64,000 bases of DNA from Candidatus Roseilinea sp. (lineage in GTDB: Bacteria > Chloroflexota > Anaerolineae > J036 > Brachytrichaceae): contig BPHV01000003.1 of the NCBI GenBank assembly GCA_026003755.1, positions 62,001 through 126,000 of the forward strand. Reading direction: 5' to 3'. A program made the position numbers and the translations under genes. Positions 35,040 through 41,808 of this stretch are shown piece by piece; position 1 is the stretch's first letter, and every line of letters begins with the position of its first letter. The notes under the pieces were generated by a model. That model was not told the DNA's origin and made no database searches. It worked only from the letters and a program-made list of their open reading frames with translations.

Positions 35040-35984
35040 ATGAAAACCAAACTGCATGCGCGCGCACTGTCGGCCCTTGTGTTGGCCGCATTGATCCTGA
35101 CAGGCTGTGGCGGGGGCGCCCCCTTGCGGCTGGTCTTTCCCCGCATCTTCGTAGAAGTGGACAAGGAAGGCTTTCCCACCATCGCCGGCATCAGCCCCGC
35201 GGTGTTGAGTTTCTTTGGCTTGGATCCCAACCAATTCAAGATTGATCCCGCAACGGTGGGCAAGCTGACCGATTCCAACTTGCAACACGTTGAGTTGCTC
35301 TTCCGAAATGACGGCCTGTATTGGTGGGCGAACGGCAAGGCGCTTGTCCCGCTGACCTGGGATGATGCTTCGTTCGACAACACGAAGGACGTGATTAACC
35401 GCTTCGTCAAGTTGGACGAATCCACCCGTGGCGTGTTGAACAACGTGCTTCTGCCGGTGGCACGCAGCATGGAGCAAAACATCATCATCCGCTTCCCACG
35501 CAAGGATGGCGAGGCCGAGATCCCGTTGCGCGACATGGGCGGGCCGTTGCCCCAACCGGGCGCAGCGGTTGATCCGTCGCTCATCGGTGGCCTGCGCCTG
35601 ACGTTCGATGATGCCGGCACCCCCTCCGTCGCCGGCGTGTCGTTCAGCGAGATCGAAAAGCTGGCCGGCGCCGACCTCAGCGCCGCGAAATTGCCGCTCG
35701 ACACGGTCCAGCAAATGAAAGATGTCGGCATCCAACACGTGACCATCCGCACCACCTCCGAGGGCATTAAGATATGGACGAACGACAAGTTGCTGCCCAC
35801 CCTGCGTTGGAGCGAGGAGACGTTGACCAACACGGCCGACACACTGGCCAGCCTGGAACTGATCGAGCCGGCCCTGGGCGCCGTGATCAAGCAGTTCCTC
35901 CCTTATCTGAACCGTGCGGATATTGATCTGGTCCTCAAGTTCCCGACCGGTGGCGCTGCGCCTATTCCCGAACCGGCGCGCTAG
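35040..35984 (+). CDS. Lipoprotein with two tandem copies of an unknown domain
   Basis: 314 aa from ATG 35040 (GTG 35037 is next to it). Signal peptide MKTKLHARALSALVLAALIL and lipobox LTGC with C23. The mature part contains a duplicated ~120-residue unit: PRIFVEVDKEGFPTIAGISP, NLQHVELLFRNDGLYWWANG, PLTWDDASFDNTKDVINRF; and GLRLTFDDAGTPSVAGVSFS, GIQHVTIRTTSEGIKIWTND, TLRWSEETLTNTADTLASL. Both copies include the hydrophobic end LLPVARSMEQNIIIRFPR or FLPYLNRADIDLVLKFP. I do not recognise the domain. An extracytoplasmic role is certain, a binding role is inference. Confidence 0.78.
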   Translation: MKTKLHARALSALVLAALILTGCGGGAPLRLVFPRIFVEVDKEGFPTIAGISPAVLSFFGLDPNQFKIDPATVGKLTDSNLQHVELLFRNDGLYWWANGKALVPLTWDDASFDNTKDVINRFVKLDESTRGVLNNVLLPVARSMEQNIIIRFPRKDGEAEIPLRDMGGPLPQPGAAVDPSLIGGLRLTFDDAGTPSVAGVSFSEIEKLAGADLSAAKLPLDTVQQMKDVGIQHVTIRTTSEGIKIWTNDKLLPTLRWSEETLTNTADTLASLELIEPALGAVIKQFLPYLNRADIDLVLKFPTGGAAPIPEPAR

Positions 35985-36009
35985 CCATAGCCGTGTGCCG
36001 ACGTTGTCG

Positions 36010-36033
36010 CGCCCCCAGCGATCGCTGGGGGCG
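36010..36033. terminator. Palindromic bidirectional terminator-like hairpin
   Basis: 24-bp perfect palindrome (36010-36021 with 36022-36033) with GCGATCGC at its centre (36018-36025). It lies between the convergent lipoprotein and Gfo/Idh/MocA genes. There is only a short T-run (GTT TC) after it, so a protein-dependent end or an exonuclease block is possible. Confidence 0.65.
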
Positions 36034-36040
36034 TGACGTT

Positions 36041-37144
36041 TCAGGGGTCGAGCGTGCCTTCGCGCAAGTCGGCCGGAAGTGGCGCCGGGCGCTCGCAGGC
36101 GCTTTCGATCGGGACATGCCGGCCTTCGTTCGACGCATCGTGGATCGCGTGCATGATGTCGAGCACATGATAGGTTAACTCGCCGCTGGCGCGGTGCGGC
36201 CGGCCCGATTGCATGGCATAGGCCATGTCGGCGACGCCCAGGCCGCGCGATTGCCGGCTGTAGGGGTGCGTGAGCGTCACGTCCGTCCACTCCTGCTCGC
36301 CGGCCCTCGCGATGCGCACCGGCCCGCCGAACGAATTGGGGTCGGGCACTTGCAGCGACCCCTCGCTGCCGTAGATCTCGATGCAGGGCATCGAATGCTT
36401 CCACACGTCGAAGCTGGTGACGATCGCGCCGATCGCGCCGGATGCGAAGTCGAGCACGCCGGCGACATGCGTCGGCACGCGCACTGCGATCTTCTGCCCG
36501 TGCTTGGGTTGGCTGGTGATCGTGCGCTCGGGGAAAGTGATGCGGGCCGAGCCGGTGACGCGCCTGACCGGGCCGATCAGCGTCACCAGCGCGGTGAGAT
36601 AGTACGGCCCCATGTCGAACATCGGGCCGCCGCCGGGCTGGTAGTAGAACTCCGGATCGGGGTGCCAGCTCTCGTGGCCGCGGCTCATCATGAACGCCGT
36701 CGCAGCGACTGGCTCGCCAATCGCGCCTTCGTCAATGAGTTTGCGACAGGTCTGGATGCCTGCGCCCATGAAGGTATCCGGCGCGCCGCCAACGCGCAAG
36801 CCCTTCGCTTGGGCCAGGGCGAGCATGCGCCGCGCCTCTTCCCGGCTGAGCGCCAGCGGCTTCTCGTTATACACGCTCTTGCCGGCTTCCAGCGCGGCCA
36901 TGCCGATTTCGCCATGCGCCTGGGGGGTAGTCAGGTTGATGATGATCTGCACGTCAGGATGCGCCAGCAATGCCTCGACGCTGAAAGCGCGCGTGTCGAA
37001 CTCGCGCGCGCGGGCTTCGGCGCGCGACCCGTCCAAATCGGCGCAGCCGACCAGGTTGAGGATCTCGAGCGACCTACACGCGCGAAAGTACAGCGGGCTG
37101 ATATTGCCGCAGCCGATGATGCCAACGTTGACTCGAGTGATCAT
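36041..37144 (-). CDS. Gfo/Idh/MocA family NAD(P)-dependent oxidoreductase
   Basis: 367 aa. Rossmann start [20 protein letters not shown] (GxGxxx), the family signature NEKPLALS (E94-K95-P96), and the C-terminal catalytic region [20 protein letters not shown] containing the D-x-x-x-Y pattern. Enzymes of this family oxidise or reduce sugars and inositols. It is convergent with the lipoprotein and 47 bp upstream of a CopD gene on the same strand. Substrate unknown. Confidence 0.9.
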   Translation of the reverse strand: MITRVNVGIIGCGNISPLYFRACRSLEILNLVGCADLDGSRAEARAREFDTRAFSVEALLAHPDVQIIINLTTPQAHGEIGMAALEAGKSVYNEKPLALSREEARRMLALAQAKGLRVGGAPDTFMGAGIQTCRKLIDEGAIGEPVAATAFMMSRGHESWHPDPEFYYQPGGGPMFDMGPYYLTALVTLIGPVRRVTGSARITFPERTITSQPKHGQKIAVRVPTHVAGVLDFASGAIGAIVTSFDVWKHSMPCIEIYGSEGSLQVPDPNSFGGPVRIARAGEQEWTDVTLTHPYSRQSRGLGVADMAYAMQSGRPHRASGELTYHVLDIMHAIHDASNEGRHVPIESACERPAPLPADLREGTLDP

Positions 37145-37191
37145 AGGGATTCACGCTGTCGGTAAAGCTGTGTGGATTTGACTATTATGAA

Positions 37192-38052
37192 TCACGGCGC
37201 GAGATGCGCTGCCGGCAGCACGGTCATCGCCGCGGCTGCCGCCAACGTGAACGCGCTGACCGCCGCTTCTGCTGCGATGCTGACGCGAAAGCGTCGAGCG
37301 GCGTCGTATGACGATTGTGCTTGCGCGCGCCAGGCGCGAAGCTGTGGGCTGATGACGAACTGGTGAAAGGCGCCGAAACCGATCAGCACGGTGAAGAGGC
37401 CGCTCTTCACCAGCAGCGCGCGACCGTAGTCGGTGTTGAACAGCGCCTCGAAGCTGCCGACGAAGCTGGCGCTCTGCATGATGCCGGTCAGCCCGATCAC
37501 CAGCACCGACATGACGGCCAGCGGCGAGAACCTCTCGATGGTCGCGCCGAGATCGCTCAGTAGCCGGCGCTGACGCAGCACGATCGGCACGAGCACAATG
37601 GCGAAGTAAGCGACGCCCCCTAACCAAACCGCGGCGAAGGTGAAGTGAACCCAATCCGCCAGCACCGGCAACACCCATTCCGGCTGCGATGCGCTGCGAC
37701 TCGACAGGCTCTGGGTGAGGATGAGCGCAGCGCTTGCGGCGATCGCGATGGGGGCGTCGTCTCGCCCGCTGCGCGGCACGCGTGCTATCCCGACCACGAG
37801 CGCCGATCGCACGGCAAACAGGACGGCATCCCTCACCATCGCGACGCCATCGAAGAGGCGCAGGACGAATTCCAGGACAAACGCGAGCGCGGTCAGGAGG
37901 GCGGCCCATTGCGTCAAACGCGCGCGTGCAGGCGCCGCTGCTGCGCGCAGCGCTGCCGTTGCCTTGGTGCGCATCGCCAGCGGTGCAAATGTCACGGCGC
38001 CGGCCAGCAGCACCAGGGCGACGAAGACGAGCCAACGGACGAGCAAGCTCAT
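37192..38052 (-). CDS. CopD-domain copper-related membrane protein
   Basis: 286 aa, about seven or eight membrane helices. The CopD segment is LADWVHFTFAAVWLGGVAYF followed by RFSPLAVMSVLVIGLTGIMQ and RALLVKSGLFTVLIGFGAFH; conserved histidines H136 (DWVH) and the FH near the end may bind copper. CopD proteins move copper across the inner membrane or are fused with YcnJ/CopC partners. No CopC is next to it. Its start overlaps the upstream methyltransferase end by ATGA. Confidence 0.85.
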   Translation of the reverse strand: MSLLVRWLVFVALVLLAGAVTFAPLAMRTKATAALRAAAAPARARLTQWAALLTALAFVLEFVLRLFDGVAMVRDAVLFAVRSALVVGIARVPRSGRDDAPIAIAASAALILTQSLSSRSASQPEWVLPVLADWVHFTFAAVWLGGVAYFAIVLVPIVLRQRRLLSDLGATIERFSPLAVMSVLVIGLTGIMQSASFVGSFEALFNTDYGRALLVKSGLFTVLIGFGAFHQFVISPQLRAWRAQAQSSYDAARRFRVSIAAEAAVSAFTLAAAAAMTVLPAAHLAP

Positions 38053-38894
38053 GGATAGGCCACCACCCCGAATGCCTCTGGCCTGCGGATAACCCGCCGA
38101 AAGCCAGCGCGCTCCAGGCGCTCGACGACGCCGCGCGCCACTCGGCTCCCCGAGGCGCTATTCAGGTCGCCGATGTAGTGGAACAATCGCCCGCTGGGCC
38201 TGAGCACGCGATGCAGCTCGGCGTAAAAGTCGGCGGAGTACAGGTCGCCGGCCAGTGCGAAGGTGGGCGGATCGTGGATGATATGCGTGAAATAGGCATC
38301 GTCGAAGCGTTGCACTTCGTCGGCGCAGTCGCCGAGGATGCAGGTGATCTTCGGATTGTCGAACAGCGCCTGCGACCACGGATTAAGTCGCGCGATCTCC
38401 TGCGCGGCCGGATCGAGTTCGACGGTGATGACTTCGTCGGCCGCTTTGGCTGCTGCGATGGCGGTGTAGCCCAGGCCGGTGCATGTATCCAACACGCGCC
38501 CGCGCGGCGTCGCGGCTTTGATCTTCGCCAGTGTGTCGTGATAAGGGTCGGTATCCTTGATGCGATGCATGGGCAGGCCCGAGACCAGCAGGGTCGGCGC
38601 AAGGGGCGTCGGGTACAGGCTGTAGGCGCGGCCGGTCGCCTCGGAGTAGGTTTGGATCTTCTCTGCATCGTCGCCGATGCGATAGCAACCGTTCTCCGAT
38701 GCGGCGACCTTTTCGATGATGCGCCAGGCAATGCGCCGCCCGTCGGGCAAGATGACGCCGTCGGCATCGAACGCGACGTCACAGCGCGAGCGGTTGAGGT
38801 CGAGCGAGGTGCACGCAGTGGCCTGGCCCGCGCCCCGGGCTTCGAGCAGCGGCCTGGCCTGGTAGTGCGAGAGCACGATCGGACGGAAAGCCAT
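38049..38894 (-). CDS. SAM-dependent methyltransferase of the archaeal-type COG2521 group
   Basis: 281 aa from ATG 38894 (a longer frame to 38984 overlaps the divergent gene). Rossmann SAM motif GRVLDTCTGLGYTAIAAAKA, then VITVELDPAAQEIARLNPWS, ITCILGDCADEVQRF, and the IIHDPPTFALAGDLYSADFY motif with GRLFHYIGD. These blocks, particularly LDTCTGLGYTAI and HDPPxFxLAGDLYS, are those of a predicted methyltransferase otherwise mostly archaeal. The HDPP resembles the (D/N)PP(Y/F) of N-methyltransferases. An N-terminal ~110 residues may be a substrate domain. Target unknown; the CopD overlap suggests co-expression only. Confidence 0.8.
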   Translation of the reverse strand: MAFRPIVLSHYQARPLLEARGAGQATACTSLDLNRSRCDVAFDADGVILPDGRRIAWRIIEKVAASENGCYRIGDDAEKIQTYSEATGRAYSLYPTPLAPTLLVSGLPMHRIKDTDPYHDTLAKIKAATPRGRVLDTCTGLGYTAIAAAKAADEVITVELDPAAQEIARLNPWSQALFDNPKITCILGDCADEVQRFDDAYFTHIIHDPPTFALAGDLYSADFYAELHRVLRPSGRLFHYIGDLNSASGSRVARGVVERLERAGFRRVIRRPEAFGVVAYP

Positions 38895-38972
38895 CGGTGC
38901 GGAGTGTATCGCAACGCGCTTCGCGTTGGCGCCGCGCCTCCGGCCGTCTCTGAGATACTTAGCTGCCAATAG

Positions 38973-39968
38973 ATGACCGATCACGCCTTTCTCGTTACGG
39001 GCGCGCTGGGCTGCATCGGCGCGTGGACGGTGCGCAACCTCGTCCGAACCGGCCTGCGCACCGTCGTACTCGACCGTAGCGCAGATCTCCGCCGCCTTAA
39101 GCTGATCATGACCGACGACGAGCTATCGCGCGTGGTCTTCGTGCGCGGCGACATCACCGACTTCTCGCAGGTGGAGCGGGTGATGAACGAATACGACATC
39201 ACTCACGTGATACATCTGGCCGGCTTGCAAGTGCCGTTCTGCCGCGCCAATCCCGTGCTCGGCGCGCAAGTGAACGTGGTCGGCACGGTCAACGTATTCG
39301 AGGCGGCGCGCCGGCGCGAAGGGCGCACCCAGCGCGTGGTCTACGCCAGCAGCGCAGCGGTGTATGACGTGGATGATGCTCTGCCAGGGGAACCGGTGCC
39401 CCATGACGCGATCGGCCATCCGGCTACCCTCTACGGCGTCTACAAGCTGGCCAACGAGGGTACGGCTCGCGTGTATTGGAAGGAGAACAAAATACCTTCG
39501 ATTGGGCTGCGGCCGTATGTCGTGTTCGGGCCGGGGCGTGACCAGGGCTTGACCTCCGCGCCGACCAAAGCGATGTTTGCCGCTGCAGTGGGTCGGCCAT
39601 ATCACATCCCGTATGGCGGCCGTGCCGATTACGAGTATGCCGATGACGTCGCTCAGACTTTCATCGCCTGCGCGACGATTCCATTTGAAGGCGCGGCGGT
39701 TTACAACATGCCGGGCACTGTGCTGAGCATGCGCGATGTGGTAAGCGCCATCGAGCACGCGGCGCCGGAATGGCGTGGCCGGATCACCTTCGACGATAAG
39801 CCGCTGCCCTTCCCGGAGGCAATGGACGGCTCGCCGCTGGAGCAGGTGCTTGCGCCGGTGGGCGGCGTGCCGCGCAAGCCGTTCGCCGAGGCGGTGGCAG
39901 AGACGATCGCCCTCTTCCGGCAGGCAGTCGCCGATGGGCGAATGACGCAAGACGAGATGTTGACGTGA
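38973..39968 (+). CDS. NAD-dependent epimerase/dehydratase (extended SDR)
   Basis: 331 aa. Nucleotide-binding TGALGCIGAW (TGxxGxxG), VHLAG-like HVIHLAGLQV, the active-site YASSAAVYD and YGVYKLANE (Y-x-x-x-K), and the GLRPYVVFGPGRDQG signature of extended SDRs. These act on sugar nucleotides such as UDP-glucose/galactose or on related substrates. GATACT at 38954-38959 lies 13 bases before the start. It is divergent from the COG2521 gene. Confidence 0.9.
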   Translation: MTDHAFLVTGALGCIGAWTVRNLVRTGLRTVVLDRSADLRRLKLIMTDDELSRVVFVRGDITDFSQVERVMNEYDITHVIHLAGLQVPFCRANPVLGAQVNVVGTVNVFEAARRREGRTQRVVYASSAAVYDVDDALPGEPVPHDAIGHPATLYGVYKLANEGTARVYWKENKIPSIGLRPYVVFGPGRDQGLTSAPTKAMFAAAVGRPYHIPYGGRADYEYADDVAQTFIACATIPFEGAAVYNMPGTVLSMRDVVSAIEHAAPEWRGRITFDDKPLPFPEAMDGSPLEQVLAPVGGVPRKPFAEAVAETIALFRQAVADGRMTQDEMLT

Positions 39969-39977
39969 GCTGGAGCG

Positions 39978-40670
39978 TCACGCGTCCTCGGTGATGGCGC
40001 GCAACGCCTTCGCCAGGCCGCGCAGGTCATCTGCCGATAACTTGCTCAGGTGCATAGCCAGCTTCAGATAGGGCGCTGCGCTCGGCGAAGTGATGAACGC
40101 GCGCGTCTCATCCGGCAGCGCATCGAAGCGCGCATGCTGCTCCAGCCGCAACTGTGACTCGCCGATCGGCCCGATGCCCAAATCGAGCAATTGGTCGAGG
40201 CGCAGGCCGTAGTGGGCCATGGCGCGCTCCAGCAGCGTGATCCCGATCGGCCGGCGTCCCAGCTCGTAGGCGTTCAACTGCCCGCCGGTCAGCCCTATCG
40301 CCTGGGCGGCGGCTTTCAACGATTCACCGCGCTCCATGCGCGCTTGCTTCAGCCGCGCGCCGATCACCCGCGAACGAAGCTGCATCAGCGTCTGCAAGTT
40401 ATTGACTTGAACCTGCGGCAGATGCTTGGCCTCTTCCTCGTGGATCAACGCGTGCACCGGCACGTTCAGATAATGGGCGAGCGCCTCAAGTTCGACGAAC
40501 GTCGGTTCGCGCGTCCCGTCTTCGTAAGCGGCGAACTTGTTGGAAGAGACGCCAATAAAGCGGGCGCAGTCTTTCTGTGAGCGGCCGGCGGCTTCGCGGG
40601 CGGCGCGGATCAGCCGGCCAATCGTCATGCGCCTCAACAGGGTGGTGTCGAGCGACGATGAATCAGGCAT
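39978..40670 (-). CDS. XRE-type regulator with two helix-turn-helix domains
   Basis: 230 aa from ATG 40670; the open frame continues to 40901 but overlaps the divergent GT gene. Two lambda-repressor-like HTH domains: residues about 15-70 (GRLIRAAREAAGRSQKDCAR, FIGVSSNKFAAYEDGTREPT) and about 100-155 (GARLKQARMERGESLKAAAQ, AIGLTGGQLNAYELGRRPIG). The C-terminal 60 residues (LSADDLRGLAKALRAI) may be a dimerisation or sensor part. 28 bp separates its start from the glycosyltransferase start; it may repress that operon. Confidence 0.87.
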   Translation of the reverse strand: MPDSSSLDTTLLRRMTIGRLIRAAREAAGRSQKDCARFIGVSSNKFAAYEDGTREPTFVELEALAHYLNVPVHALIHEEEAKHLPQVQVNNLQTLMQLRSRVIGARLKQARMERGESLKAAAQAIGLTGGQLNAYELGRRPIGITLLERAMAHYGLRLDQLLDLGIGPIGESQLRLEQHARFDALPDETRAFITSPSAAPYLKLAMHLSKLSADDLRGLAKALRAITEDA

Positions 40671-40698
40671 AATCTGCAGGGGATTGTAGCCCGCACTC

Positions 40699-41808
40699 AT
40701 GAAAATTGCTGTCAACGCCTGGTTCCTCGATTCCCCAGACGCGCAGACGACGGGGAGTGGACAGTATGCTACCCACTTGATCGCGGCGATCAAAGACTTT
40801 GCGCCGGAGGTGCAGATCGAGTGTGTATCGCCGCGCCGGCGCGGCGATTGGTCTAAGTTGCACTTCGAGCAGGTCGAATTCCCGGAGGCTGCTCGGCGCA
40901 TGCGCGCGGATATCGCCTTCGTGCCGTATTGGGCGCCGCCGCTGCGCAGCGATGTGCCAGTGGTGGTGACGATCCACGACGTGATCCCCCTGGCGCTGCC
41001 GGACTATCGCGGCGGCCCCTTGCAGCGCGCCTACGCCGGCTTGGTGCGCGCCGCATCGGCCAACGCGGTGGCCATCCTCACCGATTCCAACTTCAGCAAG
41101 GGCGACATCCTCAAGTATCTCGAAGTGGATGCCGCGCGCGTCACCGTCGTGCCCCTGGCCGTCGCGCCAAGCTTCACGCCGAACGTGTCGGAAGACGACC
41201 TCGCCCGCGTCCGCGCGCGCTACGCTCTGCCGGAGCGCTACGTGCTCTACCTGGGGGGCTTCGACCCACGCAAGAACATTGAGACGCTGATGCAGGTGTA
41301 TGTGTGGTGCGGCGAGTCTATTGGCGAAGAATATCCGCTCGTCATCTGCGGCGAGCCTTCCACGCCGGTGGTGACCGACGGCGGCGAGCGGACCTCGCTG
41401 GCGCGCATGGCCGAGCAACTCGAGGTGAGCGATGTGGTGCGCTTCATCGGCCGGGCCGCGGAAGAGGACAAGCCGGCGCTGTACGCCGGGGCGCGCTGTT
41501 TCTTGTTCCCTTCGACCTACGAGGGCTTCGGCCTGCCACTGCTTGAAGCGATGGCCTGCGGCGTGCCGGTCATCGGCAGCAGCGCGGCCAGCATCGGCGA
41601 GGTGGTCGGCAATGCAGGCGTGTTGGTTGACCCGAAGGACGCCCGGCGCATGGCCGGCGCGCTGATCGCGGTCTGCATCGAGGACGACCTGCATGAGCGG
41701 CTGCGTCAGCGCGCGCTGTTGCGCGCGGCCCAATTTACCTGGGAGCGCACGGCGATTGAAACGTTGGCCGTGTTCAGGCGCGTATGCGATGAGCGAAGCC
41801 GAAAGTGA
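40699..41808 (+). CDS. Family 4 glycosyltransferase
   Basis: 369 aa GT-B protein. NAWFLDSPDAQTTGSGQYAT is the N-terminal loop; the C-terminal domain contains YVLYLGGFDPRKNIETLM and the E-x7-E motif EGFGLPLLEAMACGVPV. This resembles mannosyl/glucosyl transferases of the GT4 group. The sugar is unknown. The C terminus overlaps the DUF2723 gene by 20 bp; the two are likely co-expressed in envelope biosynthesis. Confidence 0.9.
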   Translation: MKIAVNAWFLDSPDAQTTGSGQYATHLIAAIKDFAPEVQIECVSPRRRGDWSKLHFEQVEFPEAARRMRADIAFVPYWAPPLRSDVPVVVTIHDVIPLALPDYRGGPLQRAYAGLVRAASANAVAILTDSNFSKGDILKYLEVDAARVTVVPLAVAPSFTPNVSEDDLARVRARYALPERYVLYLGGFDPRKNIETLMQVYVWCGESIGEEYPLVICGEPSTPVVTDGGERTSLARMAEQLEVSDVVRFIGRAAEEDKPALYAGARCFLFPSTYEGFGLPLLEAMACGVPVIGSSAASIGEVVGNAGVLVDPKDARRMAGALIAVCIEDDLHERLRQRALLRAAQFTWERTAIETLAVFRRVCDERSRK

